In this document: positions 1-9,619 of the stretch, in pieces
How positions within the stretch are numbered: position 1 is the stretch's first letter
How the letters are laid out: every line of letters starts with the position of its first letter
NCBI GenBank assembly: GCA_947504705.1
Contig: CANNIA010000003.1
Coordinates: 124,001 to 188,000, forward strand
Reading direction: 5' to 3'
Length of the DNA stretch: 64,000 bases
From: Paracoccaceae bacterium
GTDB taxonomy: Bacteria; Pseudomonadota; Alphaproteobacteria; Rhodobacterales; Rhodobacteraceae
Program-made: the position numbers and the translations under genes
The notes under the pieces: generated by a model
Seen by the model: the letters and a program-made list of their open reading frames with translations, nothing else
Database searches by the model: none
What the model was told of the DNA's origin: nothing

Positions 1-1991
1 CGCAGATGGGCGAACTTCCGGGCATCGCCCCCTTCACTCGCGGCGTGCGGGCCACGATGTATGCGGGCCGCCCCTGGACGATCCGGCAATATGCGGGGTT
101 TTCGACGGCCGAGGAATCGAACACTTTCTACCGTAAGGCGCTTGCAGGCGGCCAGCAGGGCGTGTCGGTCGCCTTCGACCTTGCCACCCACCGCGGCTAT
201 GACAGCGACCACCCGCGCGTGGTGGGCGATGTCGGCAAGGCGGGCGTGGCGATTGATTCAGTCGAGGACATGAAGATCCTCTTCGACGGCATCCCTTTGG
301 AAAAGATCAGCGTTTCCATGACGATGAATGGCGCGGTGATCCCGATCCTTGCCAGCTTCATCGTCGCGGGTGAAGAACAGGGCGTCCCCCGCGCGGCCCT
401 GTCCGGCACCATCCAGAACGACATTCTGAAAGAGTTCATGGTGCGGAACACCTATATCTATCCGCCCGAACCCTCGATGCGGATCGTTGCCGACATCATC
501 GAATACACTTCCGCCGAGATGCCCAAGTTCAACTCGATCTCGATCTCCGGCTACCACATGCAAGAAGCCGGGGCGAACCTGGTGCAGGAACTGGCCTTCA
601 CCTTGGCCGATGGCCGCGAATACGTGAAAACCGCCACCGCGCGCGGCATGGATGTCGACGATTTCGCCGGGCGGCTGTCCTTTTTCTTCGCCATCGGCAT
701 GAACTTCTTCATGGAGGTCGCCAAGCTGCGCGCCGCAAGGATGCTCTGGCACCGGATCATGACCGAATTCGGCGCGAAAAAAACCTCCAGCCTGATGCTG
801 CGCACCCATTGCCAGACTTCTGGCGTGTCCTTGCAGGAACAGGACCCCTACAACAACGTCATCCGCACGGCTTACGAGGCGATGTCGGCGGTTCTGGGCG
901 GGACGCAAAGCCTGCACACCAATGCTTTGGACGAAGCCATCGCCCTGCCCACAGATTTCGCGGCCCGGATCGCGCGGAACACCCAGCTGGTGTTGCAAGA
1001 GGAAACCGGGATCACCCATGTCGTCGACCCGCTGGCGGGCAGCTATTATGTCGAAAGCCTTACCAACCAGCTGGCGACCGAAGCCTGGAAGATCATCGAG
1101 GAAGTCGAGGCGATGGGCGGCATGACCAACGCGGTCGCCTCTGGCATGCCCAAGCTTCGTATCGAAGAAAGCGCCGCCCGCCGTCAGGCGATGATCGACC
1201 GGGGCGAAGAGGTGATCGTTGGGGTCAACAAGTACCGCAAGGACAAGGAAGACCTGATCGACATCCGCGACATCGACAACAACGCGGTGCGCGAAGCTCA
1301 GGTCGCACGGCTGAAAACGGTCCGCAGCACGCGGGATGAGGCCCACTGTCAAGCTGCGCTGGCGGAACTGACCCGCCGCGCGAGCGAGGGCGGCAACCTT
1401 CTGGAAGCTGCTGTCGACGCCGCAAGGGCAAGGGCCACGGTTGGGGAGATTTCGGACGCCATGGAAAAGATCTTCGGGCGGCATCGGGCCGAGGTGAAGA
1501 CCCTCGCCGGGGTCTATGGCGCCGCCTATGAAGGCGATGCGGGGTTCCAGCAGATCCAGAAGGACGTGGAAACCTTCGCCGAAACCGAAGGCCGCCGCCC
1601 CCGGATGCTGGTGGTCAAGATGGGCCAGGACGGCCATGACCGGGGCGCCAAGGTGATTGCCACCGCCTTCGCCGACATCGGCTTTGACGTGGATGTGGGC
1701 CCCCTGTTCCAGACCCCGGAAGAGGCCGCGCAGGACGCAATCGACAACGACGTACATGTCATCGGCATCTCCAGTCAGGCGGCGGGCCACAAGACGCTGG
1801 CCCCGAAACTGGTACAGGCGCTGAAGGATCAAGGGGCAGGGGATATCCTTGTGATCTGCGGCGGCGTGATCCCGCAGCAGGACTATGACTTCCTGAAAGC
1901 GGCAGGCGTGAAGGCGATCTTCGGACCGGGGACCAATATCCCGGCAGCCGCGAAAGACATCCTGGACCTGATCCGCGCCGCACGGGGCTAG
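1..1991 (+). CDS. scpA: Methylmalonyl-CoA mutase, 5'-truncated by the window edge
   Basis: Adenosylcobalamin-dependent isomerase that interconverts (R)-methylmalonyl-CoA and succinyl-CoA, the last step of propionyl-CoA assimilation and of the ethylmalonyl-CoA pathway; it acts in the cytoplasm. The reading frame is open to the left edge, so the Met at base 6 is probably internal. About 660 residues are visible against roughly 700-740 for the family, so some tens of residues are missing. The N-terminal part is the substrate-binding TIM barrel, starting near the family signature [20 protein letters not shown]. The C-terminal ~130 residues are the B12-binding domain with the DxHxxG motif ([11 protein letters not shown]) that supplies the cobalt-ligating His. 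The gene ends at 1991 just before a hairpin-rich repeat. Identification is very secure; only the start is unseen. Confidence 0.97.
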   Translation, partial: QMGELPGIAPFTRGVRATMYAGRPWTIRQYAGFSTAEESNTFYRKALAGGQQGVSVAFDLATHRGYDSDHPRVVGDVGKAGVAIDSVEDMKILFDGIPLEKISVSMTMNGAVIPILASFIVAGEEQGVPRAALSGTIQNDILKEFMVRNTYIYPPEPSMRIVADIIEYTSAEMPKFNSISISGYHMQEAGANLVQELAFTLADGREYVKTATARGMDVDDFAGRLSFFFAIGMNFFMEVAKLRAARMLWHRIMTEFGAKKTSSLMLRTHCQTSGVSLQEQDPYNNVIRTAYEAMSAVLGGTQSLHTNALDEAIALPTDFAARIARNTQLVLQEETGITHVVDPLAGSYYVESLTNQLATEAWKIIEEVEAMGGMTNAVASGMPKLRIEESAARRQAMIDRGEEVIVGVNKYRKDKEDLIDIRDIDNNAVREAQVARLKTVRSTRDEAHCQAALAELTRRASEGGNLLEAAVDAARARATVGEISDAMEKIFGRHRAEVKTLAGVYGAAYEGDAGFQQIQKDVETFAETEGRRPRMLVVKMGQDGHDRGAKVIATAFADIGFDVDVGPLFQTPEEAAQDAIDNDVHVIGISSQAAGHKTLAPKLVQALKDQGAGDILVICGGVIPQQDYDFLKAAGVKAIFGPGTNIPAAAKDILDLIRAARG

Positions 1992-2028
1992 GGGCGGCTA
2001 TTGAGCGGAGCGGCTTCGCCGCAAGTCT

Positions 2029-2184
2029 CTTGTCTCGTCGTCGGGCTTCGCCTCCTCCTCGGTTGATTGGGGTTTCACCCCCAAACCCCAGAGTATTTCG
2101 GCCAAGAGGAACCAAGTTCAGCTTCCTCTTGGCGAAAACACTCATGTTTCGCGAGGAGGAGGCGAAGCCCAACGACGAGACAAG
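2029..2184. repeat. Hairpin-rich intergenic repeat, copy 1
   Basis: A 156-bp element between the convergent mutase and endonuclease-like genes. Its outer arms (2029-2062 and 2152-2184) are inverted repeats of about 33 bp with one mismatch. Inside are a perfect 11-bp hairpin (2101-2111 with 2123-2133) and a G/C-rich hairpin near 2069-2089. The 32 bases 2031-2062 recur without mismatch at 35304-35335. It may act as a bidirectional terminator or as a REP/MITE-like element; the sequence does not decide between these. Confidence 0.8.
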
Positions 2185-2211
2185 GAACACGCGCCGTCAG
2201 GCGCGCAATTC

Positions 2212-3273
2212 TTAAACCCCTTGCGGAAAATCCACTGTCACCGGGAAATGGTCCGACGCCTGCAGCAGCGCCTCGCGCAGGTCGGGGATTTCCATGATCC
2301 GGGGATCGTTGAATGGATGCCAGATCCGCCAGTCGGGGCCCTTGGCCGCAAGGTCGGGCGAGACCATGATGAAATCCAGAAGCGCCTCGAAGAACCGCTT
2401 TTGGGGGGCAAGGTAGAACCGGGCCGAGGTCGGGGCGAAGCCAATCCGGCTTTGCAGCGCCATCAGGGCATGCGGGTCGGTCAGCGTCATCGTCGGATCG
2501 GGCTCGGCGCCCAGCACGATTTCCACCCCGGAATGGCCGAAAAGTTTTTCAAACTCGTCGATCCCGGGGCCGTCGTTGAAGTCGCCTAGCACGACCAAAC
2601 TGTCGCCGACCGCTAGGTGCCCCTCGACCCGCTGGCGCAGCCAAAGGCACTGGGCTAACTGCTTGCGGCGGTTCTCGATGGAAAGCCGGATCATCGCCTC
2701 GCGGCCAACCGCGCCGTGGGGGTTCTTCGACTTGGCATGCATCCCGATCAGCCGCAGCTTTCGGCCTTCCGGGGTACTGATGGCCAATTCCAGCGGAGGT
2801 TTGGAGAAGCGGATGGTTTCCGACAGACCGTCAGCATCAAGGTCATAGCGGAAGGTGGTGTCAAACCGGGGCCCGTCGGGCGAGCCGTGGCTGGTCGAGG
2901 GCGCGCCTTGCGGATCGTGGTGGGCGGTCAAGCGGTCGGGATCGTAAAGAAAGGCGATTTCCTGTTCGGTTTCCGAAGGATATCCGATCAGGGCTTTGCG
3001 CGCGCGCAGACCCATGGTCAGGGCAAAGTTTTCCAGCGCGCGGGTGGTTTGGCGGTGGGTGTTGGTGTCGGGCGCCTCGACGATCAGGATGCCATCAGCG
3101 TCAAGCGCAGTGAACACGATCCCCAAGGCGGCGAGCTGTTCGCCCCGGCTGGTCTTGTAGCGCGACGAGGGTTCGCCGTCCTGCAACAGCCGCCCCTGAT
3201 CATCAAAGAGTGCATTCATCCATTCGACATTATAGGTCGCCAGCCGCAGCGGGCGCGACCCGGGCGCGGTCAC
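2212..3273 (-). CDS. Endonuclease/exonuclease/phosphatase-fold protein
   Basis: Member of the metal-dependent EEP superfamily (DNase I, exonuclease III and inositol-phosphatase fold); the substrate cannot be told. Visible motifs are an N-terminal LRLATYNVEWMN (Asn and Glu metal site), a central VVLGDFNDGPG (Asp/Asn catalytic pair) and a C-terminal QASDHFPV (catalytic Asp-His). No signal peptide is obvious, so it is probably cytoplasmic. I chose the GTG at 3273 because it overlaps the stop of the upstream J-domain gene as GTGA, an arrangement common in this window; an ATG at 3303 in the same frame is the alternative and would overlap more. The two genes are probably translationally coupled. 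Confidence in the family is high; no physiological role is claimed. Confidence 0.85.
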   Translation of the reverse strand: MTAPGSRPLRLATYNVEWMNALFDDQGRLLQDGEPSSRYKTSRGEQLAALGIVFTALDADGILIVEAPDTNTHRQTTRALENFALTMGLRARKALIGYPSETEQEIAFLYDPDRLTAHHDPQGAPSTSHGSPDGPRFDTTFRYDLDADGLSETIRFSKPPLELAISTPEGRKLRLIGMHAKSKNPHGAVGREAMIRLSIENRRKQLAQCLWLRQRVEGHLAVGDSLVVLGDFNDGPGIDEFEKLFGHSGVEIVLGAEPDPTMTLTDPHALMALQSRIGFAPTSARFYLAPQKRFFEALLDFIMVSPDLAAKGPDWRIWHPFNDPRIMEIPDLREALLQASDHFPVTVDFPQGV

Positions 3274-3983
3274 GCCGCGACCTTGGCCGAAATCTCGCGC
3301 CAAGCCTCGTTGATCAGTTGCAACCTGCGTTCGGCCAGCTTCATCGCCTCGGGCGGCACGCCACGGGATTGCAGCACGTCGGGGTGCGTGTTTCGGATAA
3401 GCGATTTCCAGGCCTGCCGCGCCTCATCCCGCGTGGCGTCGCGGGGCAGGCCCAGCACGTCATAGGGGTCACGCGGCGCGCCTTCGACAAGGCGTGATCG
3501 CACGATGCGGAAGCAGCCCTCATCCAGCCCGAATTCCTGCGCCACATGGGTCAGGAAGGCATCTTCGCCTGCATGATAGCTGCCATCGGCGACGGCGATT
3601 TGGAACAGCGCCTCAAGGATATCGACCAGCACATGATGATCATCAGCGCAGATCGACTGGCCATCCGGGTTGAACAGCCGCGCGATTTTGCGGGCATAGG
3701 CATCGAACCCCGCCACATCCTGCCGGGCAAGGTTGAAGACGCGGGCGGCATGTTCTTCCTCGCCTTCCGGAAAGGTGAAGATGCGGCGAAAGGCGGTGAC
3801 TTCGTCGCGGGTCACCGTGCCATCGGCCTTGGCCATTTTCGCGCCAAGGGCAAGGACGGCGATGGTGAAGCCGACTGATTGCTCGGCCGGAGGAGAACTG
3901 CGCAGCTTGTCGAAGACAACCGACAACGGCTCGCCCTTGGCAAGGGCGGCAAGGGCTTCGGTGATGCGGGTCCAGATCGACAT
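3270..3983 (-). CDS. TerB/DjlA-like protein with C-terminal J domain
   Basis: 237 residues. The first ~150 residues resemble the TerB/DjlA all-helical domain (acidic, with a KMAKADGTVTRDE segment). The last ~65 residues form a J domain opening with DPYDVLGLPRDATRDEARQAW and carrying the HPD motif (RNTHPDVL) that stimulates DnaK ATPase. It is therefore a DnaK co-chaperone of the DjlA type, but without the N-terminal membrane anchor of E. coli DjlA. It is followed by the endonuclease-fold gene with a 4-base GTGA overlap. The client proteins are unknown. Confidence 0.88.
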   Translation of the reverse strand: MSIWTRITEALAALAKGEPLSVVFDKLRSSPPAEQSVGFTIAVLALGAKMAKADGTVTRDEVTAFRRIFTFPEGEEEHAARVFNLARQDVAGFDAYARKIARLFNPDGQSICADDHHVLVDILEALFQIAVADGSYHAGEDAFLTHVAQEFGLDEGCFRIVRSRLVEGAPRDPYDVLGLPRDATRDEARQAWKSLIRNTHPDVLQSRGVPPEAMKLAERRLQLINEAWREISAKVAA

Positions 3984-4014
3984 GGGGCGACAATAACCGG
4001 GGCCGGGGCGGTTG

Positions 4015-4503
4015 TCAGAGGAATTTCTGCATCAGCACAAGGTCCATGAAGCGACCGAACTTGTGGCCTGCTTCCGGCACTATGGCGATCACACGGTAGC
4101 CCGATTTTTCGTGAAAGGCACGGCCTTCAGGGTTCTCGCCCGAAACACCCGCAATCATCTGATGCGCGCCTGCTGTACGGGCATGGTCCTCGATCACCGT
4201 CATCAGCGCCCGGCCAAGGCCCTGTGCCTTTACACCCGGGGCAAGCGAAATCGAATGCTCCATACAGGTCTTGTAGCCGATCCCACCCCGAAACTGGCCA
4301 TAGCTCGCCTGCCCGATCACCGCGCCTTCGTCATTCGTGGCAACAAAGAACCCATGCCCGGCGGCGGCCTTGGCGGCGATCATCTCGCGGATGTCAGCCT
4401 CGGTCTTTGGCACGGGGTTGAAGGTGATCGCGGTCTTCTCGATCCAGTGGTTCAGAAGTGCCGCCAACTGGGCCGCGTCTTCGGGTCGGGCCGGGCGGAT
4501 CAT
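4015..4503 (-). CDS. GNAT-family N-acetyltransferase
   Basis: 162 residues starting MIRPARPEDAAQL. The ATG at 4503 overlaps the stop of the upstream glyoxalase-fold gene as ATGA, which decides the start; the frame extends further upstream but that part has no family resemblance. The acetyl-CoA pyrophosphate-binding loop is visible as VKAQGLGRALM, and the surrounding pattern (ITFNPVPKTEADIREMI, then GVSGENPEGRAFHEKSGY) matches the phosphinothricin/methionine-sulfone acetyltransferase-like branch. It probably acetylates a small amine or amino-acid analogue; the substrate is not determinable. Confidence 0.85.
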   Translation of the reverse strand: MIRPARPEDAAQLAALLNHWIEKTAITFNPVPKTEADIREMIAAKAAAGHGFFVATNDEGAVIGQASYGQFRGGIGYKTCMEHSISLAPGVKAQGLGRALMTVIEDHARTAGAHQMIAGVSGENPEGRAFHEKSGYRVIAIVPEAGHKFGRFMDLVLMQKFL

Positions 4504-5117
4504 GTCAGAACCCGGGTCCCCTTGGGCGTTGCAAAAACCGCCCGCATCGCCTTGTGGGGCGAGCGGTAGATATGGACCAAGGAGTCGGCGAGCCGCGTGG
4601 CAAGGCCTGCAGCAAGCGCTTCGGCGTCGGGGTGAAAGATTTCCAGTGCGGTCATGCGGACCCCCTGATCGGGCAACGCCTTGGCCGGGTGCAGGCTCCC
4701 CTGCCATTCGATCAGCGCCGGGTAGGCATTGTCAAACGGCAGGATACCATCACCGGGCACCGCCATTCGCCAGCGGTAATCGCCGCGCTGCAAGGATACC
4801 GGAGCACCGGTTCCGGGGGGCGAGGCGGCAAGCGCCGCGTCAAGGTTATCGGTGCGGCAAATCCAGTTGCTCAGCCGCGGCGGACCGGAAAAGTGGTCAA
4901 GGTCGAACCAGCGTGGCCATGCCGGGCGGGGGGCCGAAGGGTCGGCGGCGATCACCTCAAGATAGACATCACCCAGACCCAGAAGCCGGTTATGCGTCGC
5001 CATATGCGGATGCTGGCCGCCGCCCGCCAAGGGCACGCCAAGGGCGGCTTCGACAAAGGCGACCCCCTCATCAAGCGAACCAGCGGAAATCGCGATATGG
5101 TCAAGGGTCAGGCTCAT
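4500..5117 (-). CDS. Glyoxalase-like (VOC-fold) protein
   Basis: 205 residues starting MSLTLDHIAISAGSLDEGVA, the typical N-terminal beta-alpha-beta of a VOC/glyoxalase-like domain, with a potential metal His (DHIAI) and HNRLLGLGDVYLEVIA further on. It resembles the single-chain glyoxalase-like proteins of Rhodobacteraceae whose substrate is unknown. Its ATG overlaps the ppx stop (4-base ATGA) and its own stop overlaps the GNAT start, so ppx, this gene and the GNAT gene form one transcription unit. Confidence 0.8.
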   Translation of the reverse strand: MSLTLDHIAISAGSLDEGVAFVEAALGVPLAGGGQHPHMATHNRLLGLGDVYLEVIAADPSAPRPAWPRWFDLDHFSGPPRLSNWICRTDNLDAALAASPPGTGAPVSLQRGDYRWRMAVPGDGILPFDNAYPALIEWQGSLHPAKALPDQGVRMTALEIFHPDAEALAAGLATRLADSLVHIYRSPHKAMRAVFATPKGTRVLT

Positions 5118-6685
5118 GCTTTCGCCATGCTGACGATATTTGTCTGCGCTTTCAGGGCCAGCGCCAAGGCCGCAAACCGGGCCTGCGCCACTTCGCCGAA
5201 CAGGCCCAAGCCATCTTCGGTCAAGGCCAAAGTCAGCAGGCGCTTTTTCTCTTGCCAGCGAAGTTCGCCCGCCTGGGCGGGATCGCCGACCGAGAACATC
5301 GCCCCAAAGCGCATCGCCTTGCCCAAGGCCTCGGCCTCTTGAATCTCGAGTTCCGAGAGCAGCCTGAACAGGGGTTCCATCCGGCTGCCAGCGCGACTGT
5401 TCTTGTAGCGATGCAACAGCGCCAACCCCAGAAACACCCGGCCCGGATGGTCAAGCCCGCCAAGGTTCGAGCGGGTGGCGTTGTCGAAACAGGCCTCGGC
5501 CCGGTAATCGGGGTGCGCGCGCCAGGTGGTGTCATGCAACAGGCAAGCCGCCTTGATCAGCCGCAATCGCTCGGGCGTTGCGGTCTTGTACAGCGGCTCC
5601 AGGAACTCAAACAGTTTCTTGCCAAAGCCGGGGATGCGGGCCTGGGTCAGTTCGGCCATCCGCGCGGCCTCGATCAGCGGGTCGCGGGCGCGCAGCCGTT
5701 CGGGCATCTGTTCGTACAAAAGCCCCTCGCGGATGCCATAGGCCGAGACATCGATTTCCGAGGGTTTCAGCACTCGGATGATCTCGCGCAGCACTTCGCA
5801 GGCCAGCGGCACCAGTTCCATCCGTTCGGCGCTGGTGCCGGTCCGACCGCGCAGCGCTGCAAGGTCGGTCGAGGCCAGCCAATCCAAGGTGTCGCTCAGC
5901 CCCTCGGGCGTCATACGGTATTCGTGCAGAACCGTCAGCGGGTAATTTCGCCGCTCCATGTCCAGCCGTCCGATGACGCGCCACGAGCCGCCGACCAGAT
6001 AGACCCGGTCGCCTGCAGGCCTGATCTCTTTCGCAGCCGCTTCCAACACCGCGTCGATATGCGCCTTGCGCTTCTTAGGGTCGTCGCTGATCTGCTGCAG
6101 CCGGAACGGCCCCAGCGGGGTAGAGACCCGCTTGCCGACCTTGCCGCCGCCGATCCGCGCCAGTTCCATCGAGTTACCGCCGATGTCGCAGACGATACCC
6201 TGCGCTTCCGGCCAGCCCAGAAGCACGCCCTGCGCCGACAGCCGCGCCTCTTCGCCGCCGTCGATGACATGCAGCTTCAGCCCGGTCTCGCGCAGCACTT
6301 GCGCCTGAAACTCCGGCCCATCTTCGGCTTCGCGCGTCGCGGCCGTGGCGACGACGGTGAAGGGGGAAATGTTCATCCCTTTGGCCAGCAAGGAAAACCG
6401 CTTCAGCGCCGCTAGCGCCCGGGCCTTGCCTTCTGGGTTCAGCTTGCCCGTCTCGGCCAGCCCCTTGCCCAGTCCGCACATGATCTTTTCGTTGTAAAAA
6501 TATGCAGGCGAGCGTGCAGCACCATCAAACACCACCATCCGGACCGAGTTCGACCCGACATCAACCACCCCCACCCGGCTAAGGGCGCGGGCCGATGGAT
6601 CGTCGAACAAGGGCTTGCCAAAGGGACCCCAGTCGCCAGCGTCGTCATCATCTCCGCTCAAGGGCGATTTTCCGTCAGCTGCCAT
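5114..6685 (-). CDS. ppx: Ppx/GppA-family exopolyphosphatase
   Basis: 523 residues. The actin-like fold phosphatase motif is seen as VVDVGSNSVRMVVFD near the N-terminus, followed by VVATAATREAEDGPEF and by VCDIGGNSMELARIGGG (second phosphate loop). The C-terminal half is the HD-like helical domain. The enzyme releases phosphate from polyphosphate or the 5' phosphate of pppGpp. It lies directly downstream of ppk1 on the same strand, separated by 140 bases that hold a strong nested hairpin, so the polymerising and degrading enzymes are paired. The start at 6685 (ATG) has a GGGGA-type ribosome site 8 bases upstream; a TTG lies one codon earlier. Confidence 0.93.
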   Translation of the reverse strand: MAADGKSPLSGDDDDAGDWGPFGKPLFDDPSARALSRVGVVDVGSNSVRMVVFDGAARSPAYFYNEKIMCGLGKGLAETGKLNPEGKARALAALKRFSLLAKGMNISPFTVVATAATREAEDGPEFQAQVLRETGLKLHVIDGGEEARLSAQGVLLGWPEAQGIVCDIGGNSMELARIGGGKVGKRVSTPLGPFRLQQISDDPKKRKAHIDAVLEAAAKEIRPAGDRVYLVGGSWRVIGRLDMERRNYPLTVLHEYRMTPEGLSDTLDWLASTDLAALRGRTGTSAERMELVPLACEVLREIIRVLKPSEIDVSAYGIREGLLYEQMPERLRARDPLIEAARMAELTQARIPGFGKKLFEFLEPLYKTATPERLRLIKAACLLHDTTWRAHPDYRAEACFDNATRSNLGGLDHPGRVFLGLALLHRYKNSRAGSRMEPLFRLLSELEIQEAEALGKAMRFGAMFSVGDPAQAGELRWQEKKRLLTLALTEDGLGLFGEVAQARFAALALALKAQTNIVSMAKA

Positions 6686-6767
6686 CAAAGAATCCCCTGA
6701 TCTTCTTGCATCATCGTGCGGGTCCTACCGAGTGTGGTCAACCATGTGCCGAGTGGTTGGCCGGGGG

Positions 6768-6825
6768 CCAAAGGTCTTAAGGAAGACTTTTGCAAATTCC
6801 TTGCTTAAGGAATTTGGCCCCGGCC
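6768..6825. terminator. Nested hairpin between ppk1 and ppx
   Basis: Directly after the ppk1 stop lies a perfect 9-bp hairpin with a 4-base loop (about 6793-6814), nested within GC-rich arms that pair GGCCGGGGGCCAA-like sequence with its complement, plus a 5-bp hairpin near 6775-6788. There is no clear T-run, so it may be a Rho-independent-like terminator, an attenuator or an mRNA-processing structure that sets the ppk1:ppx ratio. Confidence 0.6.
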
Positions 6826-9030
6826 CTAGCGTGCCGCAGCTTCCCCACCGTTATCGTCATCCTTCGCAGAGATCAGACGCGGCGCGTCCTTGGCTCCTGC
6901 GGTTCCCCGCCCGGACAGCGAAGGGTTCTCCATGAAGAAGTTGTGACAGTTGAACAGCTTCGCCCCTTCCGGCCCCAGGTCGCGGGTATAACCGCCGTCG
7001 GGGGCCAGTACCCAGCTTTGTGCCTCATCACCCAGGTTCGCCGCCATGATCTGCGTCAATATCTGGCTTTTTACTGTCGGGTTCAGCGCCTCGACCAAAG
7101 TTTCCACCCGCCGCGTCAGGTTGCGCCCCATCCAGTCGGCGGATGAGAAGAAGACGCGCGCTTTCTTGGCCGGAAGCCCGTGGCCATTCCCAAAGCAGAC
7201 GATGCGGGAATGTTCCAGAAACCGCCCGACGATCGATTTGACCCGGATGTTTTCCGATAGCCCCTTCACCCCAGGACGCACGCCGCAGATGCCCCGGATC
7301 ACCAGAGAGATCTTCACCCCGGCTTGGCTTGCCGCATAAAGCGCGTCGATCACATCTGGCTCGACGACAGAATTCATCTTGGCCCAGATTTCCGCCGGCC
7401 GCCCGGCGCGGGCATGGTCAGCCTCAGCCGCAATCAACTCCAGAAGCCGGGGTTTCAGCGTGATGGGCGAGATCGCCAAATTCTCAAGCCCCTCGGGCTG
7501 CACATAGCCGGAAAGGTAATTGAACACCTTGGTCGCATCGCGCCCCAAAGCCGCATCGCAGGTGAAGAAGCTAAGGTCGGTATAGATCCGCGCAGTGATC
7601 GGGTGATAGTTGCCGGTTCCATAGTGGGTATAGGTCACCAGATGGTCACCTTCGCGCCGCACGACGGTGCTGATCTTGGCATGGGTCTTGTAGTTCACGA
7701 ACCCGTAAACCACATGCGCCCCGGCCCGCTCCAGACGGCGGCTTTGCCGGATGTTTGCTGCCTCGTCGAACCGCGCCTTCAACTCGACCAAGGCGGTCAC
7801 CGATTTCCCCGCCTCTGCCGCCTCGCAAAGCGCCGTGACCACGGGGCTGTCCCATGAAGTCCGGTAAAGCGTCTGCTTGATCGCCAGCACATCGGGGTCA
7901 CGCGCCGCCTGCTGCAAGAACCCGATCACCATATCGAAGGTCTCGTAAGGGTGATGCAGCAGCATGTCCTTTTGCCGGATTGCTGCGAACATGTCGCCGT
8001 CGTGGTCCTGCACCCTCTCAGGCACGCGGGGTGTGAAAGGCGGCCACATCAGATCCTTACGGCTGGACAGGATCAGCTCCTTCAGATCCGCCACACCCAA
8101 GAGGCCCTTGACCTCCACCACCTCATCCTCGGTGACGGCCAACTCGCCCATGATCAGCGAGCGCAGGCTTTCCAGCGCGCCGGCCGACATCTTCAGCCGG
8201 ATCACCTCGCCCCTGCGACGGCGTTTCAGCGCGGTCTCGAACTCGCGCACCAGATCTTCGGCCTCGTCCTCAACCTCAAGGTCGCTGTCGCGCAGCACCC
8301 GGAACATGCAATGGCCCTTGTCGGCATAGCCGGGAAACAGCATCCCCAGATGCAACAGCAGCAATTCTTCCAAAGGCAGGAACCGATGCTCACCTTCTTT
8401 TCCCGGCAGGGCCACGAAACGGGCGATCTGCTGCGGGATTGGCAACAACGCCTTCAGCTGCCGGTGGTCCGAGACTCGCTCCAACTCCAGCGCCAAAGAG
8501 AACCCGGTGTTCGGGATAAAGGGGAACGGGTGCGCCGGGTCGATCGCAAGGGGCGACAGCACCGGAAAGACATTCGACAGGAAGTGGCTTTCCAGAAACT
8601 TCAGGTCCCGCGCCGTCAGACGCGAGCGCTGCACGATGCTGATCCCTTCCGCCTCCATCTCTTTGCGCAGCCGGTTGAACGTCGTCTGCTGGGTCTGCAT
8701 CAACCGCCTTGCATCGGCGTTGATCAGCTGCAGCTGTTCAGCGGGGCTGCGGCCATCTTCCGACAGGATCGCATTGCCGTTGCGGACCAGCGCCCGCAAA
8801 CCCGCGACCCGCACCATATAGAATTCGTCAAGGTTCGCCGCCGAAATCGACAGGAACCGCAGCCGCTCCAAAAGCGGAACGGCCGGGTTCGCCGCCTCTT
8901 CCAGCACACGCCAGTTGAAGGCCAGCCAGGAAAGCTCGCGGTTGAAGAACCGGCCCGGCCCTGCGGTTTCGGCAAAGGGCAGCGAGACCGGGGCGTGGAA
9001 CGGGGATTTAAGGAAATCGGCCTGGGTCAT
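6826..9030 (-). CDS. ppk1: Polyphosphate kinase 1
   Basis: 734 residues, usual length for PPK1. It polymerises the terminal phosphate of ATP into inorganic polyphosphate. The N-terminal domain ([20 protein letters not shown]), the head domain ([13 protein letters not shown]) and the PLD-like catalytic domains are all visible. The autophosphorylated His sits in [15 protein letters not shown] at about residue 450, and the C-terminal segment has the second conserved stretch [15 protein letters not shown]. It heads the ppk1-ppx unit. No convincing ribosome binding site precedes the ATG at 9030. Confidence 0.97.
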   Translation of the reverse strand: MTQADFLKSPFHAPVSLPFAETAGPGRFFNRELSWLAFNWRVLEEAANPAVPLLERLRFLSISAANLDEFYMVRVAGLRALVRNGNAILSEDGRSPAEQLQLINADARRLMQTQQTTFNRLRKEMEAEGISIVQRSRLTARDLKFLESHFLSNVFPVLSPLAIDPAHPFPFIPNTGFSLALELERVSDHRQLKALLPIPQQIARFVALPGKEGEHRFLPLEELLLLHLGMLFPGYADKGHCMFRVLRDSDLEVEDEAEDLVREFETALKRRRRGEVIRLKMSAGALESLRSLIMGELAVTEDEVVEVKGLLGVADLKELILSSRKDLMWPPFTPRVPERVQDHDGDMFAAIRQKDMLLHHPYETFDMVIGFLQQAARDPDVLAIKQTLYRTSWDSPVVTALCEAAEAGKSVTALVELKARFDEAANIRQSRRLERAGAHVVYGFVNYKTHAKISTVVRREGDHLVTYTHYGTGNYHPITARIYTDLSFFTCDAALGRDATKVFNYLSGYVQPEGLENLAISPITLKPRLLELIAAEADHARAGRPAEIWAKMNSVVEPDVIDALYAASQAGVKISLVIRGICGVRPGVKGLSENIRVKSIVGRFLEHSRIVCFGNGHGLPAKKARVFFSSADWMGRNLTRRVETLVEALNPTVKSQILTQIMAANLGDEAQSWVLAPDGGYTRDLGPEGAKLFNCHNFFMENPSLSGRGTAGAKDAPRLISAKDDDNGGEAAAR

Positions 9031-9223
9031 CGGGGGGTTATGCCGCGCATATCATGAAAGGATTGTGACAGTCTTTCACCGGGGCGGGGGCATGTCTAGG
9101 GGAGGTATCGCCAGCCCTCTCCGTGGCAGGCCCGGCTCTGCCCCAAAGCCAGTTTCATTGACCGTGGCCCCTGCCGCACTTTACGCTTGGCACCGTGCTC
9201 ATTGATCGAAGGATACGGACATC
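9031..9223. other. Divergent intergenic region, ppk1 / SnoaL-like pseudogene
   Basis: About 190 bases carrying the upstream signals for ppk1 and for the broken SnoaL-like gene. I see no recognisable operator. The sequence GATTGTGACAGTCTTTCACC close to ppk1 resembles part of a PhoB box (CTGTCA-type half sites read on the other strand), but only weakly. Confidence 0.3.
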
Positions 9224-9619
9224 ATGACGCCAAGTATTGAAGCACTTTCGACCTTCGCCCGCGACTATGAGGCCGCCTGGAATCCAGGCGATCCGGCGCA
9301 GGTGGCGGCCTGATACAGCCCGGATGGCGGGATCGTCATCAACCGGGGGCAGCCTTCGCAGGGCAGGGCGAAGGTTGCCGAAATGGCGGCAGGATTCTAT
9401 GCCGATGTGAACGACATGCGCGTCACCCTGGATGATCTGCGCATCGCGGGCATCCATGTGGCCTTTATCTGGACCTTCACCGGACGCCATGCCGGAACTG
9501 GCAATCCACTGCGCGTCATGGGCTGGGAGGAATGGGATCTGGACGCTGATGGCAAGATTGCCACCTCGAAAGGCTGGTATGACGCCGAGGATTTCGCCAG
9601 ACAAATCGCGGGTCACTGA
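9224..9619 (+). pseudogene. SnoaL/NTF2-like protein with in-frame TGA at codon 30
   Basis: Reading from the ATG at 9224 gives MTPSIEALSTFARDYEAAWN followed by PGDPAQVAA, a stop TGA at 9311-9313, then YSPDGGIVINRGQP and a collinear remainder to 9619 (131 codons in total). This is the layout of a SnoaL-like/DUF4440 domain, whose first helix is followed by a [FWLH]YxxDG motif; the stop sits exactly on the aromatic or hydrophobic position. TGG to TGA is the simplest change. The downstream frame could restart at the ATG at 9383, but that would lack half of the fold. Either a real nonsense mutation or a sequencing error. Confidence 0.75.

Noticed and set aside
258-1832. Long open frame (over 500 codons) on the minus strand across the mutase gene
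   Set aside because: It is the antisense shadow of methylmalonyl-CoA mutase in a high-GC genome; its translation is rich in Arg, His and Gly and has no family character.
4337-6415. Long plus-strand open frame (692 codons) opposite GNAT, VOC and ppx genes
   Set aside because: It runs across three well-supported minus-strand genes and has the Arg/Gln/Pro-rich composition of an antisense artefact.
9311-9313. Selenocysteine at the in-frame TGA of the SnoaL-like gene
   Set aside because: The family position is normally aromatic or hydrophobic, not Cys, no SECIS-like hairpin follows, and no selenoprotein context exists.
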